Shown: piece by piece, positions 1 to 11,100 of the stretch
Layout of the letters: every line of letters starts with the position of its first letter
Position numbering within the stretch: the stretch's first letter is position 1
NCBI RefSeq assembly: GCF_026151205.1
Contig: NC_087073.1
Span: 930,001-994,000, forward strand
DNA: 64,000 bases
Direction of reading: 5' to 3'
Source of the DNA: Bolinopsis microptera
Lineage: Eukaryota > Ctenophora > Tentaculata > Lobata > Bolinopsidae
The notes under the pieces: model-generated
Told to the model about the DNA's origin: nothing
What the model saw: the letters and a program-made list of their open reading frames with translations, nothing else
Database searches by the model: none
Translations under genes and position numbers: made by a program

Positions 1-1250
1 TCAATCCAAACTACAAAAAATATATGTTAATGTGATGACGATTACCTAACTCTTATAATAACTGATGTGACAAAGTAAACATGTCTTGCCCCTATTTTGA
101 AGATCTATAACTCTATTAGAATTCAACATTCTTTCAGAAACGATTGGAAGAATATTGTCCAGAACATAAGAACTCAATTTTTAAAATTTAGATTAATTTG
201 TCAAAGACATTGAAAATGTGACAAAATTAACTTTCCCTGCCCCAACAGTATCAAGATAGTGTGTTAAAATTGACATAGGATTTATTACAGGTATATTAAA
301 GTATTAATCGATCCAAACTACGAAAAATATCTTTTAATCTGATGACGATTACCTAACTCTTATAATAACTGATGTGACAAAGTAAACATGTCTTGCCCCT
401 ATTTTGAAGAACTATACTTCTATTAGAATACTATGTAACTTTATCATCAAACAAATTTCGATAAACTAGTTATTTTGCCAGCAAGGAGCTAACAGAGTTA
501 TAATAATTTTTTGTGACGAAATTACCCTATTTTTGACCATGTAGCGGTAGTTTAATTGTGACACTGTTAACATATTACCACTTGATAATGATTTATGTGA
601 CTGGTGCATGGTACTAGCAGTGTTGTTTGATCCATAGTACGTATAATATAAGGGGTTTAAGCTGGTATATCATTATTTGTTCAATTTCACACATGTTCAG
701 ATATTATCAAGATTATGTGACAAAGTAAGCTTGGTTGTGCCTTCTGTGTTTTAATTCCTTACGACTATATGATATAATAACAATTCCCAGCACTTCCAGG
801 CCATCAAATAAACTTACACTACTCAGCATTGCTTATCAGGGTGCCCTAAACATTCATCACATATTTTCTTTAATGTGTGACAGAGTAAACCTGAGTGCAC
901 CATCTAACGAAAAAAGTCGTCAAATATGTAGGTAATGGTCATATGTACCCATCCAATCAACTGGACACTCAAAAATTTGGTCAAAAACGGTAGCAAGGGG
1001 TCCATATTTACTCCGTCACATGTTTATAGTGTGACAATGTAACCATTTCCGTGCCGGCCGTATTTAAGCGATATCTTATCACCTGATTAAGATATCGTTA
1101 TGTGACAAAGTTAGCCTAGAGGATGAGACGATTATCCTAACCATCAAGGGTTTAAGTAATTTCATAGTGTGACAAAGTCAACTACACTGTGCCTTTTAAT
1201 AGGGTCACTTATATTTACCAATATCCTCAAACTCAAATGAACGTGTCCAT
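1..1250. repeat. Decayed repeat field with a recurring TGTGACAAAGT core
   Basis: A block near 1-130 recurs at about 306-435 with high identity, an offset of about 305 bp. A core like TGTGACAAAGTAAAC recurs in diverged form near 65, 217, 370, 515, 557, 717, 873, 1029, 1101 and 1168, often about 150 bp apart and often followed by a short C-rich stretch such as TGCC. I read this as an old, diverged satellite or clustered element lying in the first intron of the STRAP-like gene. I found no further STRAP exon in it. Confidence 0.55.
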
Positions 1251-1283
1251 ATATATAACACTAAAAAACAACAACTAATTTAC

Positions 1284-1440
1284 CTGTGCCACCCTCTCTA
1301 AGCTGAGGCTTGCCATCTTTACTGGCACTAATCAGATAGTAGGACAAATCATCAGTGATATCACTGAATTCGATATCCACCACTGGCCGACTGTGCCCCG
1401 TACATGTTATCGGGGTCTGGCGGATCATACTACCATTCAT
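1284..1440 (-). CDS. STRAP: STRAP-like WD40 protein, first coding exon (partial gene)
   Basis: The reading contains MIRQTPITCTGHSRPVVDIE and, further on, YLISASKDGKPQLREGGTG. This matches the N-terminus of serine-threonine kinase receptor-associated protein (STRAP/UNRIP): RQTPLTC-GHTRPVVDL followed by the first WD40 blade, with LISA-KDGKP. In animals STRAP is a seven-blade WD40 adaptor in the SMN complex and in TGF-beta signalling. The exon ends at 1284 in a phase-1 donor (ACAG|GTAAAT). Possible starts are 1452 (MSRAM), 1440 (MNGSM) and 1428 (MIRQ); human STRAP starts close to the last, so 1428 is plausible. The rest of the gene must lie to the left, outside the window. Identity is from remembered family sequence, not a search. 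Confidence 0.8.
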
Positions 1441-1514
1441 GGCTCTGCTCACTGATGATAAAAGGAATTATGTAATGGTGCAGACCCCAGACTTCACTTG
1501 AAAATCATACTAAA

Positions 1515-1680
1515 TAGGGGGTTGTTCACATATAATGTACTCATTTTTTGGAACATTTTTAACCCCCCCCCCCCCCCTAATCAGTTTTACACAGCTATTG
1601 TGTCATAATTACACTAGCGTAATCATTCGGAAACCCCCCCTCCCCCCTCAGCTGATTACGTAATATGTGAACGACCCCTA
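1515..1680. mobile_element. Short TIR element (MITE), TA-flanked
   Basis: The ends are inverted copies: GGGGGTTGTTCACATATAAT on the left and ATTACGTAATATGTGAACGACCCC on the right read in reverse. Both ends abut TA, which may be a TA target duplication. The interior has a C-run of about 17 and a second C-rich tract. No coding capacity. A non-autonomous DNA transposon fits; the superfamily is not certain. Confidence 0.6.
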
Positions 1681-1686
1681 GGGGGC

Positions 1687-2543
1687 AATTTTTAAGTCAA
1701 CTAAGGTATGCTACCGTTCCAGTCTAATTTGGTAAAAATGGATTCTTATTGATTCTGACTGCATGGCTATAGTTAAGAACTGGACCACTTCAATTGGTAA
1801 CCTGGGTGCCTGAGGACTGAAATATTGAAGTTATTTGCTAACTGAACACTATCATAAGACTTGTTTGTCAAGACCATTAACAAGAAATGCAGATCGAGAA
1901 ACATATCTCTGAGGAAGATTTGTATTTGATTTTTTTAAAACATCACTGTAATTAATATAACAAAGCCACAACTTACAGACCTACTATACTTACAAAGTGA
2001 AGAAGCAAGACAGCACAAGCAATCAAACCAACCACTGCCCCATAAGGTGGATGATATTGGAAATGAGTGACCGAACGAGTGACCAAGAGAGTTGAGCATG
2101 AAGAAGTATATTCAAAATGTTGGTCAAGAAACAACAATTTCTAAACATGCATAATTCAACATCAAAACTGTCATTTATCAACAATCATTTATCTGAATAG
2201 GATCTGTCGTAATGCGGCACCACGCAGACTTGATGATCGCTGCAATTTCTTACTATTGTCCCCTTTATCAAAAGTCTCTTACAACCTCATTCCTGCCCCT
2301 TATGATGGAGTAGATGTGTATATACTTGATTGTTGATATTTCATATATAATATTGGTAGCAGTGGACAATTTCCGTTACCTGTGTATTGTGCTCTGCCAA
2401 TTGCATCACTTGATTTAATCTAATGCATACAATAAATATTGTTTGAAAATCTATATTTTGTATAGCGCTCGATTCTGAAAGTACGATGAATGTTGAAGCA
2501 AATGTGCGCGGCACGTCCGGGAATAAAAGCTTTTAAACTTAAC
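1687..2543. other. No feature recognised
   Basis: AT-rich single-copy-looking DNA between the small TIR element and the foldback element. I see no exon with recognisable protein similarity and no array. Confidence 0.4.
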
Positions 2544-2996
2544 CATTGTTAATGATCTGGCCCGGCGCGCGCTACTTCGTAGCTTTTAACATTTCGAGAA
2601 GAAAGCGGCGCGCGCTACTTCGAAGAAATTTAGACGAGTAACATCCGTCAACTTTTAAAGAATTTATCTGATGCACAATTTCCTTTGCGTAAATTAATTA
2701 AATTCATATAATTTCTTCTCCTAGAGAGCAGAGAGAAGCAAATAATTTGACGGATGTTACTCGTCTAAAATTCTTCAAAATAGCGCGCGCCGCTTTCTTC
2801 TCGAAATGTTGGCCCGATGGCAAGTTGTTATACGTTGTATGACCCGCCGCGCACGAGTGCGCGGCTCCCCCTGTATCGTCAGGACGATAAAGGTGAATCG
2901 TCAGGACGACATAGTGAAACGACCGTGGGGGTCGCAACGTGATACAAATGGCAAGTGCTACGAAGTAGCGCGCGCCGGGCCAGATCATTAACAATG
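2544..2996. mobile_element. GC-rich foldback element with 40-bp terminal inverted repeats
   Basis: The left end (2544-2583) and right end (2957-2996) are inverted copies of a 40-bp sequence beginning CATTGTTAATGATCTGGCCC and continuing through GGCGCGCGCTACTTCG. A second nested inverted pair lies inside (about 2589-2655 against 2749-2813), so most of the element folds on itself. The interior ORFs on both strands are shadows of this structure. Related pieces occur at 44681-44786 and 45262-45475. No clear target-site duplication was seen. Confidence 0.75.
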
Positions 2997-3959
2997 TTCA
3001 CGTTCAACTGTCAACGATCTTGTCAGGTATTTAATTTAGTAATTGTCTGCTAATGTCCTGTCCTTTTTAGATTCTATGAGATAAGCGGTTAGCGGACATT
3101 CGGACAATGGCTTGTAGGTTTATCATTTATAACCTACCAGGACGCGCGCCGAGTTGGACTCGTCGACATGGTCCTGGAACAAATATTTTACGAGTATCAC
3201 CCGTTTAACAATGGCGGGCGTGTTATGTCCCCAGCAAACCTGGCTGGGCGTCCTTCAGTTATTTTCATGGCGCATTTTGAATTTGCATTTTTATTCAAAT
3301 GTAAATTTTCCACCCTATAGGCAGTGCGCCATCGACCGTAAGACGCGCGCGCTGACCATTGAATGGTTTTTTAGCTCGTATTTCGGCCAGCACATTATTT
3401 CGGAAACAATCAAAAAGTTATAATACTTCCCAGTTCCCATATAACGATTTTGTTGAAATCTGGTCAGCGTACGTAAACACTTATGTTCTACTGAACCTAA
3501 ATTAGTTTGAGCAATTTCGATGGTCAGAATTTGAGTTATCAACGAATTTATACCTATTTTGTCATATTTTTAGACCTCTTAATCAAGGCCAATCTCTCCC
3601 AACTACATTAGGTTCAGTAGTTAAGTATGATTGGAAGGTTCTGACAAATTTTCAGCATGATTCATGTCCAGGAACCGAAGATATGATAAAATAATACGAC
3701 AAAAATCAACGAATTTCGTCAAATAACGCGACTTTTACACCTAATTTTGCTCCAAAAGCCGCGCACCATCAAATATGGCACCTAGGCGAAACTCACTGAT
3801 CATTCCAAAAAAGTATGACAAATTTGGTACTGTGAAAATTCTCACAGTCTCTAGAAAACAATTATGGTACAAAAATTTTGAAAATCCGTGCAAGTTTATT
3901 TTTATCGTGCACTCCCTACACCCTATCTTGATTCACGATGTCAATCCTTCGCATCTCGC
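2997..3959. other. Intergenic, no gene recognised
   Basis: Short open frames exist (for example 3154-3423) but resemble no family and are not bounded by convincing splice sites. AT-rich with scattered GCGCGC islands. Confidence 0.35.
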
Positions 3960-4330
3960 CGATCTGCAACTGTGGTTGCGAGAAGCATTATTTGATGCGC
4001 GCGCGACCCAGTAGTGCATCGCGCTACAACACCCTATCGCAAGTTTATTATTATAATTATTTTTATCCCATAGCACAAATGACAAAGTGATCATTGAGGA
4101 TAATATGCGATGAAATTGTAGCAAATACGAGCGTGCTAAATCAGTATCACTCTACAGTCGATCTTCGAGATTGTTCTAAAAGGGCCCCCGTCAGTTGAAA
4201 CCAACTTGAGACGATGTATTTTCGGACGCTGATTCCGAATCACCCCCCATGACATTGACATATATAATAGGGTTAAAATGCTCCCCTGGCGAAAAACTGT
4301 CTCGATCACGTGATATGACCGTATAAGGAA
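3960..4330. repeat. Dispersed repeat shared with about 45160-45475 (inverted)
   Basis: Three short blocks here recur in inverse orientation near 45 kb: a GCAACTGTGGTTGCGAGAAG block followed by GATGCGCGCG; a CCCAGTA...GCGCG block; and a block with GGGTTAAAAT, GCGAAAAACTGTCTCGATCA, CGTGATATGACC and AAGGAAGTT (4265-4330). Same family as, or neighbour of, the foldback element at 2544-2996. Confidence 0.55.
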
Positions 4331-5123
4331 GTTAGTCTAATTTCTCGTTAGGGTTAAGGTTTCAGCATATGCTTTTGTTAAGGATTGGGTTAGGACTTAG
4401 GGTTAGGTTTGGGATCGGGATCAGATTTATAGAGTGTTATGGTTTTGAATAGTCGTTCAGGGTCAGCTAGAGAACGGGTTGAAGAAGTCACGTGACAGTC
4501 GAGTTTAGAGTGATTAATCATCATCCGAACGAATACAAGTCTTTTTCATATCAGAGCGGATTATGTTAAACTCCGGGTTTTCACTTTGAATTACTCCTCG
4601 TAGTTTGATTTTGGAATATCTTCGAGATAGACAGTAGACACACTTCGATAAAAGTATTATAAATACTCTTTCCACTTTTAGTTTTATTGTTTATTGCAAT
4701 TGCACCCTGTAAAATTTAGCCTTGGTCTTTATTTGAGTAGTGATGACAATGTAATTAGGATTTAATCTTGTGCCTTAGTGCTTATAAAAAAGTTGTCAGT
4801 GCTTCTTAAAGTCAAACTTAAACTCGTTCATAATTTAATTTACTCACGCCCTACTAAATCAATTAAGTAATAAGTAAAGTTTGACGAGCAAAAGGAAAAT
4901 TCAATTATTCGGTGTCGAGCTCGGTTGCAAAATTTAATTTACTCGATTTAAGTAGCTGATTCAGAACTCTATTACAATTTTGAATCGAATTAGTTTTCTG
5001 TACTTTAAGTTTCAAACCCTTCAAGAGGATTTAAACTCGCTGTCTCTAATTATTAGCCGCAGGATAAATTTCGGAGAGAGTCCCGATCCCGATCCCACTT
5101 TCAGTTTTAATATTCTTGAGATA
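4331..5123. other. Upstream region of the hexosaminidase gene
   Basis: Contains loosely GTTAGGG-like text (4340-4430) that is too irregular to be telomeric, then AT-rich DNA leading to the ATG at 5124. No TATA box or initiator can be assigned with confidence. Confidence 0.3.
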
Positions 5124-8100
5124 ATGAAGTTGATCCTTGTATTGGCTTGTATTCCAGCTCTCATTGAAGCTGAATTCGCTTGGAGTTACAAATGTGGCGA
5201 GGACTCTGTTTGTAAGAGGGTCCCCTTAGCAGGTATTCAAATACCAAAAACCTTTAACTTTTATTGTTAATTTAGACTCAGGAAGACTCAAGATGTAATT
5301 GTATTAATAATCTACTAGTGCACACGACTTTTTGCTTACTATTAATTAACTCTCGATCAAACCATCTATTACAACTACAAGATCAAATGTGCCTTGGCCA
5401 CTTTGAACTTTAGCAAGTTTAGTGAGTTAGATTGTCCAATAACGAGTAAACCACTACAGAAACGAACGGAGAGTACACCCCATTACCAAAGTGTCGTTTG
5501 GCTTGCAAAGCAGGTGGAACCCTGTGGCCATATCCTACGGGTAGTGTCCACATCGGGTCTGGTGTTATCTCTGTTAATGTCGCCAACTTCGAGTAAGAAG
5601 CCCATATAATATTGCATTAATTTATTTCTAACTGTATCACTATCATCTGAAGTAGATTATTTCTCAAAATGATTCGCAACAGCGTCCAGCGACGAATACC
5701 TATTATAGTTATTGCACAATTATTGAGAAGTCGATTTCTTTCTCTCAGAATCGTAGCGGCCAGAACAACTCGTTTACAAGAAGCTGTGGCAGTGTTCCAG
5801 AACCACTACAAACCTTTCACTGCTGCTGGAGACGCAAAACAGGTTTCATATCAATATTAAATATTATCATGTAAGAACCAAACTCCTAATGATCAGGAAA
5901 ACAATATGACATATTATACTTTAACAGATGCTCTCTGTTTAGGTGAAAGTTCAGTTCCAAATCTCAGACGAGACCAGTGAACTGGACCTGAAAACTGACG
6001 AAAGTTACAGACTCTGGATCCAGACCTACAATGGAAATGTTATTGTGGTCGTCACTGCCCTTACTTTCCAGGTCAGGATTCTAACTCAGGCCAAATCTAC
6101 AATTGCACTTTATTTTTAGTGATAGATAAAATAGACGGATAATAGATAAAATAGACGGATAAGATCTGTAATCCTAGTATAACCCACTATCCTTTTGACA
6201 AGATAGCGCCCCCAAATTCCCAATGCACCAGAAATATAATCTATTTTCCTAAACTCAGGGAGGTAGACATGGGTTGGAGACCCTCTCTCAGCTGATCCAG
6301 TGTGAAGAACAAAGTTGCTACATGGCTAGTGACGTCCTTATCAATGATGCTCCTAAGTACCCCTGGAGGGGAGTTTTGTTGGACACTAGCCGTAACTACT
6401 TCCGCGTAGAAACTATCAAGTAAGTTAAGTGACGGACACGGGGAATAAGTTAAGTGACGGACACGGGGAATAAGTTAAGTGACGGACACGGGGAATAAGT
6501 TAAGTGACGGACACGGGGAATAAGTTAAGTGACGGACACGGGGAATAAGTTAAGTGACGGACACGGGGAATAAGTTAAGTGACGGACACGGGGAATAAGT
6601 TAAGTGACGGACACGGGGAATAAGTTAAGTGACGGACACGGGGAATAAGTTAAGTGACGGACACGGGGAATAAGTTAAGTGACGAACACGGGGAATAAGT
6701 TAAGTGACGGACACGGGGAATAAGTTAAGTGACGGACTCGGGGAATAAGTTAAGTGACGGACACGGGGAATAAGTTAAGTGACGGACACGGGGAATAAGT
6801 TAAGTGACGGACACGGGGAATAAGTTAAGTGACGGACAAGGGGAATAAGTTAAGTGACGAACACGGGGAATAAGTTAAATGACGGACACGGGGAATAAGT
6901 TAAGTGACGGACACGGGGAATAAGTTAAGTGACGGACACGGGGAATAAGTTAAGTGACGGACACGGGGAATAAGTTAAGTGACGGACACGGGGAATAAGT
7001 TAAGTGACGGACACAGGGAATAAGTTAAGTGACGGACACGGGGAATAAGTTAAGTGACGGACAAGGGGAATAAGTTAAGTGACGGACACGGGGAATAAGT
7101 TAAGTGACGGACACGGGGAATAAGTTAAGTGACGGACACAGGGAATAAGTTAAGTGACGGACACGGGGAATAAGTTAAGTGATGGACACGGGGAATAAGT
7201 TAAGTGACGGACACGGGGAATAAGTTAAGTGACGGACACGGGGAATAAGTTAAGTGACGAACACGGGGAATAAGTTAAGTGACGGACACGGGGAATAAGT
7301 TAAGTGACGGACTCGGGGAATAAGTTAAGTGACGGACACGGGGAATAAGTTAAGTGATGGACACGGGGAATAAGTTAAGTGACGGACACGGGGAATAAGT
7401 TAAGTGACGGACACGGGGAATAAGTTAAGTGACGAACACGGGGAATAAGTTAAATGACGGACACGAGGAATAAGTTAAGTGACGGACACGGGGAATAAGT
7501 TAAGTGACGGACACGGGGAATAAGTTAAGTGACGGACAAGGGGAATAAGTTAAGTGACGGACACGGGGAATAAGTTAAGTGACGAACACGGGGAATAAGT
7601 TAAATGACGGACACGAGGAATAAGTTAAGTGACGGACACGGGGAATAAGTTAAGTGACGGACACGGGGAATAAGTTAAGTGACGGACACGGGGAATAAGT
7701 TAAGTGACGAACACGGGGAATAAGTTAAATGACGGACACGGGGAATAAGTTAAGTGACGGACACGGGGAATAAGTTAAGTGATGGACACGGGGAATAAGT
7801 TAAGTGACGGACACGGGGAATAAGTTAAGTGACGGACACGGGGAATAAGTTAAGTGACGAACACGGGGAATAAGTTAAATGACGGACACGAGGAATAAGT
7901 TAAGTGACGGACACGGGGAATAAGTTAAGTGACGGACACGGGGAATAAGTTAAGTGACGGACACGGGGAATAAGTTAAGTGACGGACAAGGGGAATAAGT
8001 TAAGTGACGGACACGGGGAATAAGTTAAGTGACGGACAAGGGGAATAAGTTAAGTGACGGACACGGGGAATAAGTTAAGTGACGGACACGGGGAATAAGT

Positions 8101-11100
8101 TAAGTGACGGACACAGGGAATAAGTTAAGTGACGGACACGGGGAATAAGTTAAGTGATGGACACGGGGAATAAGTTAAGTGACGGACACGGGGAGTAAGT
8201 TAAGTGACGGACACGGGGAATAAGTTAAATGACGGACACGGGGAATAAGTTAAGTGACGAACACGGGGAATAAGTTAAGTGACGGACACGGGGAATAAGT
8301 TAAGTGACGGACACGGGGAATAAGTTAAGTGACGGACACGGGGAATAAGTTAAGTGACGAACACGGGGAATAAGTTAAGTGACGGACACGGGGAATAAGT
8401 TAAGTGACGGACTCGGGGAATAAGTTAAGTGACGGACACGGGGAATAAGTTAAGTGACGGACACGGGGAATAAGTTAAGTGACGGACACGGGGAATAAGT
8501 TAAGTGACGGACACGGGGAATAAGTTAAGTGACGAACACGGGGAATAAGTTAAATGACGGACACGAGGAATAAGTTAAGTGACGGACACGGGGAATAAGT
8601 TAAGTGACGGACACGGGGAATAAGTTAAGTGACGGACACGGGGAATAAGTTAAGTGACGAACACGGGGAATAAGTTAAATGACGGACACGAGGAATAAGT
8701 TAAGTGACGGACACGGGGAATAAGTTAAATGACGGACACGGGGAATAAGTTAAGTGACGAACACGGGGAATAAGTTAAGTGACGGACACGGGGAATAAGT
8801 TAAGTGACGGACACGGGGAATAAGTTAAGTGACGGACACGGGGAATAAGTTAAGTGACGAACACGGGGAATAAGTTAAGTGACGGACACGGGGAATAAGT
8901 TAAGTGACGGACACGGGGAATAAGTTAAGTGACGGACACGGGGAATAAGTTAAGTGACGAACACGGGGAATAAGTTAAATGACGGACACGAGGAATAAGT
9001 TAAGTGACGGACACGGGGAATAAGTTAAGTGACGGACACGGGGAATAAGTTAAGTGACGGACAAGGGGAATAAGTTAAGTGACGGACACGGGGAATAAGT
9101 TAAGTGACGAACACGGGGAATAAGTTAAATGACGGACACGAGGAATAAGTTAAGTGACGGACACGGGGAATAAGTTAAGTGACGGACACGGGGAATAAGT
9201 TAAGTGACGGACACGGGGAATAAGTTAAGTGACGAACACGGGGAATAAGTTAAATGACGGACACGGGGAATAAGTTAAGTGACGGACACGGGGAATAAGT
9301 TAAGTGATGGACACGGGGAATAAGTTAAGTGACGGACACGGGGAATAAGTTAAGTGACGGACACGGGGAATAAGTTAAGTGACGAACACGGGGAATAAGT
9401 TAAATGACGGACACGAGGAATAAGTTAAGTGACGGACACGGGGAATAAGTTAAGTGACGGACACGGGGAATAAGTTAAGTGACGGACAAGGGGAATAAGT
9501 TAAGTGACGGACACGGGGAATAAGTTAAGTGACGGACACGGGGAATAAGTTAAGTGACGGACACAGGGAATAAGTTAAGTGACGGACACGGGGAATAAGT
9601 TAAGTGATGGACACGGGGAATAAGTTAAGTGACGGACACGGGGAGTAAGTTAAGTGACGGACACGGGGAATAAGTTAAATGACGGACACGGGGAATAAGT
9701 TAAGTGACGAACACGGGGAATAAGTTAAGTGACGGACACGGGGAATAAGTTAAGTGACGGACACGGGGAATAAGTTAAGTGACGGACACGGGGAATAAGT
9801 TAAGTGACGGACACGGGGAATAAGTTAAGTGACGGACACGGGGAATAAGTTAAGTGACGGACACGGGGAATAAGTTAAGTGACGGACACGGGGAATAAGT
9901 TAAGTGACGGACACGGGGAATAAGTTAAGTGACGGACACGGGGAATAAGTTAAGTGACGGACACTGGGAATAAGTTAAGTGACGGACACGGGGAATAAGT
10001 TAAGTGACGGACACTACACGGGGAATAGTTCTCGCGGGTTCCGTATACACTCTTTATTAAAAAAGACTTAAGACTCAATACAACTTCTTATTTACTACCC
10101 ACACATAGTACATACACAAAGTCAGTAAAATATCTCCTCAGAAAGGTGATAGACGGACTCTCAGCCTCAAAACTGAACACCTTTCACTGGCACATCACGG
10201 ACACACACAGTTTCCCATTCCACTCCAAACGACGACCAAGGATGACAGAGTGGGGAGCCTATAGTCCTGAGCAGATTTACACTGACGAGGATATTAAAGA
10301 CATCGTACATTACGCTGACGTAAGGGCATAGAATATAATTGAAAATTATTAAAAGATCTAAAAGCGATTTCCCCTCTTCATGTTTGAATATTATGAAGTA
10401 TAAATGTAGGCACGTCTGGAGATGATAACTTTGTATCTATAATTATAATTATAAAATTGATGACATGACAGATCCGGGGAGTGAGAGTTGTTCCGGAGTT
10501 AGATGCTCCAGCACACAGTGGTAACGGGTACCAATGGGGAGAGGAGGAAGGCCTGGGCAAGCTGGCAGTCTGCATCAACAAGGACCCCTGGGAGAAGTTC
10601 TGTGTGGAGCCTCCTTGCGGACAGATGAACCTGGCTAATCCTAACTTGTACGATGTTGTCGAGGTTAGGGGTCTACTCACTCAATCAACGCACTGGTTAC
10701 TAATAGTAACACTACTAGTAACCATAGTTACACTACTAGTTACCATAGTTAGGTTAGGGGTCTACTCACTCAATCAACGTACTGTTCGATACAATTTTGG
10801 GGTATAGACCAGAGGGTAGTAGTAGTCAGGGTCATGGTAAGGTTCTTTATCAACAATTTGTAGGTCTTCTGTTTTCCAGGATATTTACAAAGACATGCTG
10901 GACAGTTTTACAGGATCTGCATTCCACATTGGAGGGGACGAGGTCAACTTTAACTGCTGGAATACAACTCAAGAGATTACTGACTACATGGACAGCAAGC
11001 AGTGAGTAATGACGTTATCAGAACCCTGGTTACTATAGTTACTATAATTAGGATCCCTTATAAGTGGAAATGGAAAATATTATCCAACTTAGTAATATGA

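Noticed and set aside
3154-3423. 89-aa plus-strand frame
   Set aside because: No family resemblance, and it lies between repeat elements.
4340-4430. Telomeric TTAGGG repeat
   Set aside because: Only irregular GTTAGG/GGGTTAGG-like text; no run of exact hexamers.
6420-10027. CRISPR-like regular repeats
   Set aside because: There are no unique spacers; units abut. The genome is animal, with introns.
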